DNA from: Pycnopodia helianthoides | Taxonomy: Eukaryota > Echinodermata > Asteroidea > Forcipulatida > Asteriidae | Direction of reading: 5' to 3' | Length of the DNA: 64,000 nucleotides | Assembly: GCA_032158295.1 (NCBI GenBank) | Contig: CM063262.1 | Location: 3,071,394-3,135,393 of the forward strand | Shown: positions 51,001 to 61,138 of the stretch, in pieces | How positions within the stretch are numbered: the first letter of the stretch is position 1 | Layout: every line of letters starts with the position of its first letter | The notes under the pieces: model-generated | Database searches by the model: none | What the model saw: only the letters and a program-made list of their open reading frames with translations | What the model was told of the DNA's origin: nothing | Translations under genes and position numbers: made by a program

Positions 51001-54000
51001 AGGTGGACGGGTGATTCTTGGGAAACATTTTGACCACTTTGTCTTGTTCTCTGTGTAAAGGCCAAAAAACACATGTTTTTGTCGCCGCTTGCTTCCTTTT
51101 TAGAAGCCACCTCCTTTCTTTCTTTTTTCCCCTTCTTTTTTTACGAAAAAGGGATACATGTTAACGATCTCTAACGAAAAACGTAAATTTTATAATATTA
51201 AATAAGATCGTATTTTTAGACTCTAGCACACCGAAAACACACACTGAAAAAAGCTACCAACCATCTTGGACGCTAAACATCCCCCCGCCTAATTAATACA
51301 CATTATTTTTTTAAAGGGCCAGTCTATTTATTCCTCGCAGCCTCGGTTACGCTATACCCGTTGATCAGATGGAAAACATGGCTGCACGTTACAATGTATG
51401 TTGGCTGGCCAGTTCCAACAAAACACCATCCATTGCGATGCGAGTTTCTTTTTAAAGGAACATTACAGAATTGGTTTTTGCTAACAAAACAGTTGCTGGC
51501 AGTGTAAACACTTTATGTAATCCACCATATATACATAAACTGACAAACCTGTAGAAGTTTGAGATCGATCGGCCATCTGGGTCACGAGAAAATAGTGAAA
51601 ACCGATTACAAATTTGCATGTGTTATATACATGTACAATGCATGAATAAAACGCTCATGAGCGATAAACTCCAATCGGAAATTAGTTTGGTTTATTTCTC
51701 ATCAAATATGGTATTTCAGCCAGAAATATTTCTAGGGATGTTTTCTACTATCATCGTCATTAGACCGTGTAAGTTTTATGTAAATCTGTGATCAAAAGTA
51801 TATTTTACAATTACCAATTCTGTAATGTGCCTTTAAAAGGCGTTGATATTTATTTTAAGCCATTTTGTATTGGGTCGAACTTTGTGGTTGTTTGCACACA
51901 GCATAATAAAGAGTATCATGCTCTTTATTCCTTGACAGTTTCGGTTTCGGTTAACGGTTGGTTTGAATTGAAGAAATAAGTTGTAGGAAAAAAATTAATA
52001 ATAACACGCCATCCAATGTAGTAAGAGCTGATTTGATTTGATTTGAATTTAGTTGGATCAAAATCAGCAAGAAACATGGCAACATACAATCATTATAATA
52101 TACAGAAGCTCTATTTATGATTTCATGTTATTTTATCTATATGCCGCTTGTAATAAATTGGGTATTTATAGGCATGGATTATAGGTTGGATATAAACAAT
52201 TGTTTGACATCATTGAATTTTAGTACAATGGCCCAAAATCAGTTGTCGGACATTCCTGTCGAACATCTCTGTCGAACATCCACGGTATTCTCTTAGTACT
52301 CATCATTGCTCGGTCGACAGCCGCGTGCACTTGTAGCTCATTGTGATGGGATCGCATCACTTAAGCCTATTCTGTTGTGTTGTATCAATGTTTATTCAAA
52401 CTTAGCCCTGGGGTTGAGTGCACTCTTCCAATGACCAATGGTATATTTTACCTTTAAAGAATTGAAAATATTTGTATGAGTCCAATAATTGTCGAGATAA
52501 TTGGAAAAGCGTTCACATTGATCTGATAAATCCCCCCTTTAGTCTGGCGGGCTAAAAATTCCTCTACCGTTACTCATCACTGCAGATGCTGTCTAGATTA
52601 CCGACTCTCTCGATCTCCCCATTCAGCAGACGGTTGGAATGTGTGGTGACATTCAACCCTGTCTGGCCCCCGACTGTAACATGAGGAACTGGTTTTTCTC
52701 TCATCGTGCTAATGTCTTTCTCTGAATTTTGATGTTAGGGTTTCGTCTGATGGGATCGTGTTTATCTGAGACGTGAAGTGAACCATGTGAGCCGTTTCGC
52801 ATTGAGAGATGTATTATTATTTATTTATGACACATTTTTAGACTGGATACAGAAATCAGCAGAAGCTGTTTAAAATCAATGTCCTGTAGGCCAACAAATG
52901 CAACAAACTACAAACAGGCAAAATATGCCAAGACACAAAACAAAATATGACTAAGAACTAAGGCCTGCGCTAAACGTCGCACTTTTGCCGAGCCGAACTC
53001 AAATGTTTTCAGTTCGATTCGACACGGCAAGAGCGCGACGTTTGTCACCGTGTCGTGCCGCTACCGTGTAAGCACGGCAGGGCTTGCCGTGCTACACGGC
53101 AGTGCCGAACTTAAATAAAAGGTTTGCGCTAAACGTCGCTCTTTTGTCGAATTTAATTCCTAATTTTACAACTGTTTGAGTTCGACACGACAAACGTGCG
53201 ACGTTTAGCGCAGGCCTAAGAAGGACTAATTAAGTACATTTTCTTACATAAATATTTAACATTGTCAACGTGGGAGGAATTTTAATAGAATAAAGAATAC
53301 TATGATTCCAAACTTAAGCACCAGCAAACTTATACGACTGTTTAAAACATACGACTGTTTAAAACACTGGGTTTACCTTAGGGACAACAAGAGAGCCTGA
53401 ATTTCTTTAGAATTAATACACAACGTGTTCCATTCACTGCTGTCCCCAATTCGAGGCTCTACACGCAAATGGCTGACCGTGCAAAGAGCGAACACTGTAG
53501 AAACATGCTCAGTGACGTCTTGAATCAAAACTAGTTACCCCTAATGTCCCTCATATAAAATAATTGCCTGTATGTCTCCGCTATATGAAATATGTGGCCG
53601 ATAGACTAATCAGAACTCGTCTTTGTGTAGCAGTACCATGACTTAGACATCCCGTCATGTTTATTACAGTACCATGACTTGGACACCCCGTCATGTTTTA
53701 TTACACGATCATTAGAGGATGCTGCATGGTCGAGGTATGTGCCATTTGACATACTAGGAATTCCAGAATAGGGAAGATTTTTTTCTTCTCCCAGTATCAT
53801 TAGATGAGTTATCAGAAGGGAATCCATGTTATCGTGACGTCACACCACACATGCGCTACATCGAAGAGCAGATTGCTTCGAGATTTTGAGCCAGCCCCCA
53901 CCACCAGGGCCCAATTTCATAGAGCTGCTAAGCACAACAATTTGATTATCATGAAATTTCTTCATTGATAAAAACAGGATTACCAACCAAATTTCCACGT

Positions 54001-57000
54001 GATTTTCAGGATAAGCAAGCAACAGCTGAATACCAGTAACAAGCAATATGCAACACATGGAAATTTGGTTGGTAACCCTGTTTTTATCAAGGAAGAAATT
54101 TCATGCTAAGCAAATTGTTGTGCTTAGCAGCTCTATGAAATTGGGCCCAGGCGGGAGGATGGGATCTCAGTGGGATGGGGTAGGGTTGGAACAACGCACA
54201 CTTCCCACAGGGTTGACTGAGAAATAAGGACACCTTCAGCATGAACAATTAATAGAGAATTATATTATATATATTTTTTTCCATGGATGATGAATCGTGG
54301 GAGTGTGTGTCTGTCTGATGACTGTATGTGAAACCTGGAAACTCCGTGTCAGAATTCGCTCTTCCCCAGCGCCTTGCCTTAAAACCGAAGGCGCTGGGAT
54401 GGGCAAACGTATCGTTAACGTTAATGCTCAGTCCCATGCTCAGTCCCATCATGCATCACACTCACACTGCAAGCACTGCACGCATGACGTATTTCTCGAA
54501 CAAGAATCTGTGCAAGCTGATTAAGCCCATCCCAGCGGTCCTGGATAGGCCGCTGGGGCCGAGCGAATTGTCAGAATTGACCCTAATCTGTGTCAAAATG
54601 ACCCAGATGGGTAAACATTCAGTTCAAAATCCCCTTAAAAGAACCCAGTTTCTGGGTCAGCCTGACCCGTAGGCCTTAAAAAATGGGTCCCTGTTACCAG
54701 GAATCCGGGTCAATTCCGACCCGCAAGTTTTTAGAGCCTGGGCGGGGCGGGGGGGGGGGGGGCTGGAGGGCCGAAACCCCTTTAGAAGACCGTCTTTGCA
54801 TCAGTTTATCATTGACCTAAATTCATGCATGATTTGAATAATGTTAAAGAAACTCCATTAACCTTATTTTACTCTTAGTGTTGGTGCAGTCAGCTCTCGT
54901 CTTGAGAATCATAAATACGTTTTTGCTTTCACTTTCGAAGGAAAAAAATACTGGAATCCGCAAAACAAAATTTGCGTGGTGAAGCATGTATATAAGGCTC
55001 TATGGTTTAAGCATTGCAGCATGTAATTGGCGGTTCATCCGCTGTTGGTTTGGACAATAAATACACATAAATACAAATACAAATGTCTTACAACTTCGTC
55101 CTGAGTAAATCGAAAACGTTCGCCGTTTTTTGCGGTTTTCTGTTCGGAGAAGCTCCCTTTGGGAAGCTCAACTGGTTGCTCCTTTAAAACCCCCAGACAG
55201 TTTGGTTGCAACGCCCCTGTGGTTCGTTGTCATCACATGCTGACAAACTTTTTCCATAGGTTAATATTATAAGAGGATTTTTTTGGCATGTTTTTACCAA
55301 TTTTTAAAATCAAATTGTTTTGCTTACATGTTCAGGTATTGCCCGAGTTAATTTAAGCTTATCTATTTGCTTAATTAATTAGTTCAGTTTTATAAGCTGG
55401 TTTCATCTACCACCATTGGAAATTGACATACCGATTTTATACACAACGGGTGCTGGCAGAGTTTTTTTTACCTGCCCCCCTCCTAAACCAAACCACAGAC
55501 CCGTGTTGATTGACACCCCTCTAGGACGTGTCGCATGGTCCAGCCTAGGATATCAAGGCATATGATCTAGCTGACTGGTGTGCAGTGTGTACAATGTGGT
55601 TAAGACAATAGAAATATTCAAATATGCCACCAAGGCTGACATCGGCCCTCACAGCAAGGTTTAAAAAAAAAAAAACTTTAAAGGGACATTTACAAGAGTA
55701 TTTACAAGCCGATGTGTCATTGCAAAATATTATTGACAACCATCAGTGACGTCGTGAATAACAAATTGAATATTCATTAGGGGGCGTGGCAGAGGAGACC
55801 CGTAAAAGTGGCCTTGGTGCTATCAATAACTATTTATTGATTTGGACTCAGAAAAGTGTTATCTAATTAGAATGGTGATAATGAGATCCGTTACATCTCA
55901 TTAGCATAATAATGAATGCTGAGGCATCTCATTACCCGTGTGATGTGTTTGAGATTACAGGATATTTTCGAAATCATAGCATAGGCTTGGCCTAAAATTA
56001 AAATGGTACTTCATATTTGTTTGAGAAATTAGTAAAACAACTAAGCCTAGTTTTGATCTTGCAGCCCAAAATCGGATGTATGAAAACAGTGAAAAACACA
56101 GTGAAGTTTTTTTCACTTTAAGTTTTCTTGACTCCGATAACCGATTGAGTTTAACATTTAGAATGTTTGCTTTTTCACTTATATGTTGGGTCACGCAAAG
56201 TGCAGATTATGTTTTTTGACAATTGACAATATGTTGGTTGTGTGCTTTAAAAGAACACAGATAAAAGAAAGACGAGTTCATTTCAACCGTTGAGGTCGCA
56301 TATTTTATCTATTTTCCATTCTTCGGGCCATCTGTTGAAGTTTACTTTTGCAGCTCGTGTCAATTTAATATGTTAATAATTTACCGTTATGGGTAGCTGT
56401 TGAATATAAAGCTTCATCGTTCAGTAAACATCTTCCAAGCACAGAGTTATGACATTTGTATTTCATTTGTTTCAACATATGGGCCGATTTCATAGAAGTG
56501 CTTAGCACACGCACAAAATGCTAAGCACAACAAAATTATGCTTACCAGCATAAGGTTACCAGCCAAAACACTATAATGTCACATGTACCGTTTGTGATCG
56601 GTATGCGGCTCATTTCTGATAAGCAAAAAATTGTTAAGCAATATTTTCTGCTGAAAGCATTTCCATGAGTTTGGACCTGCCAAGGCAAAAGTTTTCCCCC
56701 GAGCAGAGAAAAAAAAAGTCGTAACTAGTGTTGTTTGATTTTCATTGGTGAGTTGGTTATTTGCGTCTCCTTTGTGTTAATACTAATTTGCTGTATGTGT
56801 TTGACTTGTGTTCTCTTGTTTAGTGATCGGGGATGTAAAACGCATCGCCAACGAGCGTATTTTCCATTTCAACCGCATCACGTATTATATTTGTAAAACT
56901 GTATCAATTGCACTGGAATATAAAAACATTCTTATTTTAAGTTTCTTTTGCTTTTATTTACAAGTATGTCTGATTGAAAAAGAGAGAACTGCAATTTTTG

Positions 57001-60000
57001 AGCAGCAATTTTTACCCAAATAAACTTTGGGGTACAATTGATACTATAATAGTTTCATTGTTTACCTTATGTAATTTTTCGAGGAAAACGACCTGAGAAA
57101 AGAGCCATGTGGTGTAGAACTTGATATTCTCCTTGTGTAAAAGGACCCCGCATGTATCTAACCATAAGGGCAAACCAATTACACCCCACTAAATTATTTC
57201 ACCTGGTGCTGCATTTAACAATGTGTCCATGGGCATACACAATAATGATAACAGAACTCGCCAATTCAAGATCGTCCCTGTTATTCGAACAGTTCCCCCG
57301 TGGGCCTGGTGGCGATATAAAGCCGTCAGCTGTTCGTGGCATGGCACAATGAGCCTTAGCGATATACACGTCCTACGGGATTCGCTTACCAAGGTTAGAT
57401 GCCATGCCATGAGAGTTATGTCAGAGACCAACTACGGTGAGGACACGGGGCCATGCACAACAAATGCACGCAAGGATTCTGATAGTGAAAAACTCCGAGC
57501 AAACAAACCAACTTTCATAATTATTATTACCATGCCAGATATGTGGCAGAGGGTGTCCCCCAAAATGTTTCCATACGTCATACTTTAACACATTCTTTTC
57601 CTCTTATACATACGTACCCCCCTTAAAATCCTCTGGAACCCTGAGATTCCCAGAACAGAAGTCACAAAAGGAGACAGGGGTGCCGAAGGGGTAACACAAT
57701 GCCACATATCGAGCACCAATTATTTCATGAACCGTGAATTGCTGTAATTATCTCCCCCTTTCCCCCTGGCTACTAGTTTAAAAGTGTCCCACAATTTTAG
57801 TCATGCAATTCATTGTTGCCAATTTATGGCATGCCTGATTTTCTCTCTCTCGATACACCTTAGAAAATCATTCAAATTATCTTCTTCATTTTTTAACACA
57901 TCTTCAAATCAAACTGTGCAATTGTGATTTCAAATTATATATATATATTTTTTAAACACATCTTCAAACTAAACTGTGCAAATTACAGAACATATAAGCC
58001 TATAATGGTCTAAATAAAGATGGTCATAGTGGGAAAGCTCCCTGAAATAAGTTCGCCTAAAAAATGCCATATTTATTTTTAAAATGAGTCACACAACTGT
58101 TTTGATTTTGCGAGTCCGAAATCCAAAGTTTGAAAACGGTGAAAAACATAGTAATGGGGTTTTCCCACTACACACGTTCTCGCATAGAGCAAGGACAGAG
58201 ACTCCGATAACCGATTGAGCTTAACATTTCGAAGGTTTGTTTTTTCACATGTTATTTTTTTGGTCACACAAAGTGCAGATTTTTGCATTATTATTATATT
58301 TTTTTTTTTTTTACAATTGCGTGCATTATAGAAGAACACACAGAATAAGTAAAAGACAAGTTTAAACCGTATCAATTGCCGAACATTGATTGCACTTTTG
58401 AGGGTCAAATGAACGGCGTTTCTTTTAGCCAAAGGCCGTTCACTCAATCTTTTCATGGTGCTAACTTCGATTGAGCAAATTGACAATTTTATTTCAAAAA
58501 GACAGATTTATAGCCCGAAGCCCCTGCTGGTTAGTTTTTTTTCAAATTCCCAGGGGCAGTTTTGTATACCTCCATTGATGCCCAAAGTACGGGTTCAATT
58601 CTAAGTCTACCAAGGCAAGCGAAAAGTCTGGAGGTTTTCTCGCTTCAGCGACGGACAAAGTATATTCACGTAAGCGTGGTAATTTTTCAGGTTTGTTTAT
58701 GGTACAGAGTATTTTTTAAAGTGGGGAATGAAAAGCCATTCCATTGTCATTTAGTTCCACCTACGCCACCACCACTCGAGCGAAGGGGAGTGTTCCTTTC
58801 ACACACTGCGCTAAAAAGAACTTCACATTATTATTTCCCAGCGTAAAAAAAGAAAGAATGTTACTCCCTCATGTCATAGACCCCTGTAACAGGTCACTTT
58901 GAGCCAGCTGCTTTAAATCCACGTAAGTCACTGGTCCCTAATTGTTCTCAACTGATTTGTGCTTGCCATTGCATTTCATAAAGAGGGAACAGGCGTGTTC
59001 GAAAAAGGTTGACAGCGGGAAGAGGGAAATAAGAGGCAAGTTACGACACTGTTCGAAGTGCAAAAGTCATGATGTCAGAGCGATGACCACACCTCATTAC
59101 AGAACGTATTACATGGTGCCAATGCAAACCTCACTAATGTCCCAAAAGGCATCCTAACACCCCCGCATGTCAACCGCCCAAACATATGTGGGCCCAATTT
59201 CATAGAGTTGCTTAAGCACAAAAACGAACTAAGCACAATAAAATTTTGCTCACCAGAAAAAAGGTTACCAGCTAAAACTCCATTTCACATGTAGCATCTG
59301 TAATTGGTATCCCGGCTTATTAATGCTTAGCACACATAGCTCATAAGCAATATTTTCTGCTGAATTAAGCAGCTCTATGAAATTGGGCCCTGCACTCATC
59401 ACCGACTGACTTGCCTACACTTTAAAAACTTCCGGATTCCGGATCTCATCGGGGGTCCTAACCCATTTCTGGGTCAGCTTGACACATTTCTGGGTCAGCC
59501 TAACCCGGAAACTGGTTTTTAAAAAAAACGGGAGTTTAACTCGGATTCTGCGTCAGTTTGACCCATTTCTGACACAGATTTCCGGGTTTATCTGAACGGA
59601 AAAGGGTTAGGTCCCACGGGACCAAGAATTCGGATCAACTCTGACCCGGGAATTTTTTAGAGTATGCGTGGGACCAGGGAGCTGCAGACCTCAATGCTCG
59701 CATATTGAATAAAAACATACACACATTTTCTACACTCCCCGATGCTTCCTACAGTAACACTCAAAGAATCGTATGAAATACAACTTCATAAAATGGGTCT
59801 GGTAAACTCCTTTTGCCAAAGTGAATGTTTCCGCTGTCATAACAAGTCACCAGCTGTTGGAACTTGTTACAGGGAAACATTGTTCTCTGTTGACGTCAGT
59901 AATGTAAAAGAAAAATAATATAGATACAAAACAATATCTTTGATTTTAAACTTGTACATCCGGAGGATAATTTGAAAGCCACCCTGGTCTGACAGCATGT

Positions 60001-61138
60001 GTTTCACAGAAATGATTTTGTAACACCGAAGAATGGCATGCGCTGTGATATTTCCTTTCTCCGTGGTTAGTTTGTAACCTTTGAATAAATAAGTATTTAT
60101 TTTCGCCACTATAATTTACAGTGTTTATGGTTTTGGTAGATGTAAAGAAGAATAAGAAAACAAAATCCTCAAGCAATAACAGTAGGGTTAGAAATTGTCA
60201 TGGGGGGGGGGAAAAGACACACATAATAGGGGGGGGGGGCTTTATAAGACTTGAGGAAACCTGTAAACAATTACGGTGCTTTCTATGTGAACTTGAGGAC
60301 AGAAAACATTTGCAAGAAGTGCAAGACACACGACTTGCATCTGTTTGGAGAATGCATTGTGCAGTTCAGCACACGTAAACTTGACTTGATGTTCTGATCG
60401 CTTCCCACGTTATAGGCCCTATGCATTTCCACCAGCCGAATTAGTTTAGTTTCAGAGTATGAACGAGAAATGATTTCAATTTGAAAATCAAACAAATTGA
60501 ATAATAACACACTGTACATTTCAGTTGAATTCCGTTATAATATTCTTCGACTGGATATGAGGATAGGTGCATCGATTACAGTTTTAACAATAAATACCGG
60601 ACCGGGCTTTTATTATTAAATAGAATTGCAAAACGTCAGTATTGACGTTAATTTTGACTTGTCGACTTTGGGGAAAGATGTGAAATTTGACGTAAAAATC
60701 GGAGTCAATATTTATCGCCTGATTGGGGCAAAGTCGTGGTTAGAGTGACGTGTAAATTAGCACAACAGCTATTTTGCCTGGCTGTCCCTTTTATCAGCCA
60801 TCAACTTTATATCAACCGATTCTATACAGGAAACGTATCTTATCAAGTCTAGCCCTACATTTCAAGTACCTCCGTATCTATTATGCCGGGTGTAAGGTCG
60901 CCCACAGTATATTGTGGTGAATTGGTTTTGTCTGTTCATACAACGGACATTATCGTCTCTATAAAGGCTGACCCAGGAAAAGCGCTTCGATCAATAATTC
61001 TTTCGTTTACGGCTTACGTCAGAGAAAAAAATGAGAAAAATAACCAGCAGTATGATCAGATTCTCTGAAAAAAATAATGTGTGTGTTGTTTCTCTTACCG
61101 CTTGGTCCAGTCGAGCCACCGCTAAAACACCCTCCCAT
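48069..61138 (-). CDS. GLIPR2: GAPR-1 / GLIPR2-like CAP-domain protein, complete (167 aa, four exons)
   Basis: Exons, minus strand: 61099-61138, 50733-50954, 49019-49096 and 48069-48232, totalling 504 nt including TAA; all introns are phase 1. GAPR-1 proteins are cytoplasmic CAP-superfamily members anchored to Golgi membranes by N-terminal myristate. The first exon encodes MGGCFSGG, a fitting N-myristoylation signal with Cys4 as a possible second lipid site, and there is no secretory signal peptide. CAP landmarks: AHNKYR (26-31), the putative site residues His64, Glu72 (YGENIYW), Glu98 (YDEINRYNF) and His115 (GHFTQVVW), then RRLGIGVAV. Length and lack of disulphide-rich extensions fit GAPR-1 rather than secreted CRISPs. 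Exon 2 ends at a weaker donor (gtcggg), supported by phase and by the join MTG|DKAVKSF. Intron 1 spans about 10 kb. Confidence 0.93.
48240..48500. repeat. Degenerate AT-rich tandem in GAPR-1-like intron 3
   Basis: Irregular repetitions of TAAACCAAGTA, AAACTAACTAAC and AACTATTAAC. No fixed period is evident. Confidence 0.6.
49311..49490 (+). repeat. GATATGTGGCA-type element, copy 2
   Basis: CTATGTGGCATGGTGTACCC, GCGAATCTCAGGAATTCATT, poly-T and poly-G runs, then TTTGCCACTTATCG. Colinear with 39666-39839. Confidence 0.8.
50100..50700 (+). repeat. Degenerate GATGGGTGG-type minisatellite in GAPR-1-like intron 2
   Basis: About 600 bp dominated by ATGGGTGGCAATGGGTGTGA-like phrases of variable length. 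It starts about 30 bp from exon 2 and leaves no stop for a long distance in the exon's frame, creating a spurious Pro/His-rich extension. Confidence 0.8.
51456..51832 (-). repeat. TTAA-flanked MITE-like element, copy C (complete)
   Basis: The ends AGGAACATTACAGAATTGGT and ACCAATTCTGTAATGTGCCT are inverted repeats and TTAA lies directly on both sides (51452-51455 and 51833-51836). It is the reverse of copies A and B and the only complete copy. Confidence 0.9.
52961..53218. repeat. Palindromic element with CTGCGCTAAACGTCG ends
   Basis: AGGCCTGCGCTAAACGTCGC on the left pairs with GCGACGTTTAGCGCAGGCCT on the right, extending about 40 bp inward with a few mismatches. The GC-rich interior contains further inverted repeats (CCGTGTCGTGCCGC, CACGGCAGGGC, GCCGTGCTACACGGC). 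Interior GCGCTAAACGTCGC at about 53127 is a third copy of the end motif. Confidence 0.85.
53627..53705 (+). repeat. Short tandem duplication (~38 bp, two units)
   Basis: AGTACCATGACTTAGACATC then CCGTCATGTTTATTAC is repeated once with small changes (GGACACC for AGACATC). Confidence 0.85.
53907..54148. repeat. GGGCCC-type element, copy 11, with ~95-bp arms
   Basis: The outer GGGCCCAATTTCATAGAGCT continues through AAGCACAACAATTTG, GAAATTTCTTCATTGATAAA and TTACCAACCAAATTTCCACG. The right arm mirrors all of it with only scattered changes. This is the longest-armed copy, a near-complete hairpin with a ~50-nt loop. Confidence 0.93.
54560..54735 (+). repeat. TGACCC/GGGTCA-rich element
   Basis: Alternating TGACCC and GGGTC motifs (CAGTTTCTGGGTCAGCCTGA, ATCCGGGTCAATTCCGACCC) lead to CAAGTTTTTAGAG, a terminal motif shared with the 59417 element. 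A poly-G run follows. Confidence 0.65.
56481..56679. repeat. GGGCCC-type element, copy 12
   Basis: GGGCCGATTTCATAGAAGTG on the left; interior CACAACAAAATTATGCTTAC and CATAAGGTTACCAGCC are near consensus; the right end TTTCCATGAGTTTGGACC is diverged. Confidence 0.85.
57531..57710 (-). repeat. GATATGTGGCA-type element, copy 3
   Basis: AGATATGTGGCAGAGGGTGT on the left and GGGGTAACACAATGCCACAT then ATC on the right are inverted ends; CTGGAACCCTGAGATTCCCA is the reverse of the interior of the other copies. Confidence 0.75.
59190..59390. repeat. GGGCCC-type element, copy 13 (near consensus)
   Basis: GGGCCCAATTTCATAGAGTT to GCTCTATGAAATTGGGCCC with AAGGTTACCAGCTAAAACTC and TAATTGGTATCCCGGC inside. 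Confidence 0.9.
59417..59664. repeat. MITE-like element with ACTTTAAAAA ends and GGGTCA motifs
   Basis: ACACTTTAAAAACTTCCGG on the left is roughly inverted by GACCCGGGAATTTTTTAGAG on the right. Interior TTTCTGGGTCAGC is present twice in tandem about 30 bp apart. Confidence 0.75.

Larger units (their letters stand above)
50955..61098. other. Intron 1 of the GAPR-1-like gene (~10 kb)
   Basis: No coding exon was recognised on either strand. It hosts a TTAA-flanked element (51456), a CGACGTTTAGCG palindromic element (52961), a short tandem duplication (53627), three GGGCCC-type copies (53907, 56481 and 59190), a GATATGTGGCA element (57531) and two GGGTCA/TGACCC-rich elements (54560 and 59417). 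The rest is AT-rich and featureless. Confidence 0.7.

Noticed and set aside
57223..57588. 121-codon plus-strand frame in the GAPR-1-like intron
   Set aside because: It has no recognisable domain, runs into a GATATGTGGCA-type element, and lies antisense in a repeat-rich intron.
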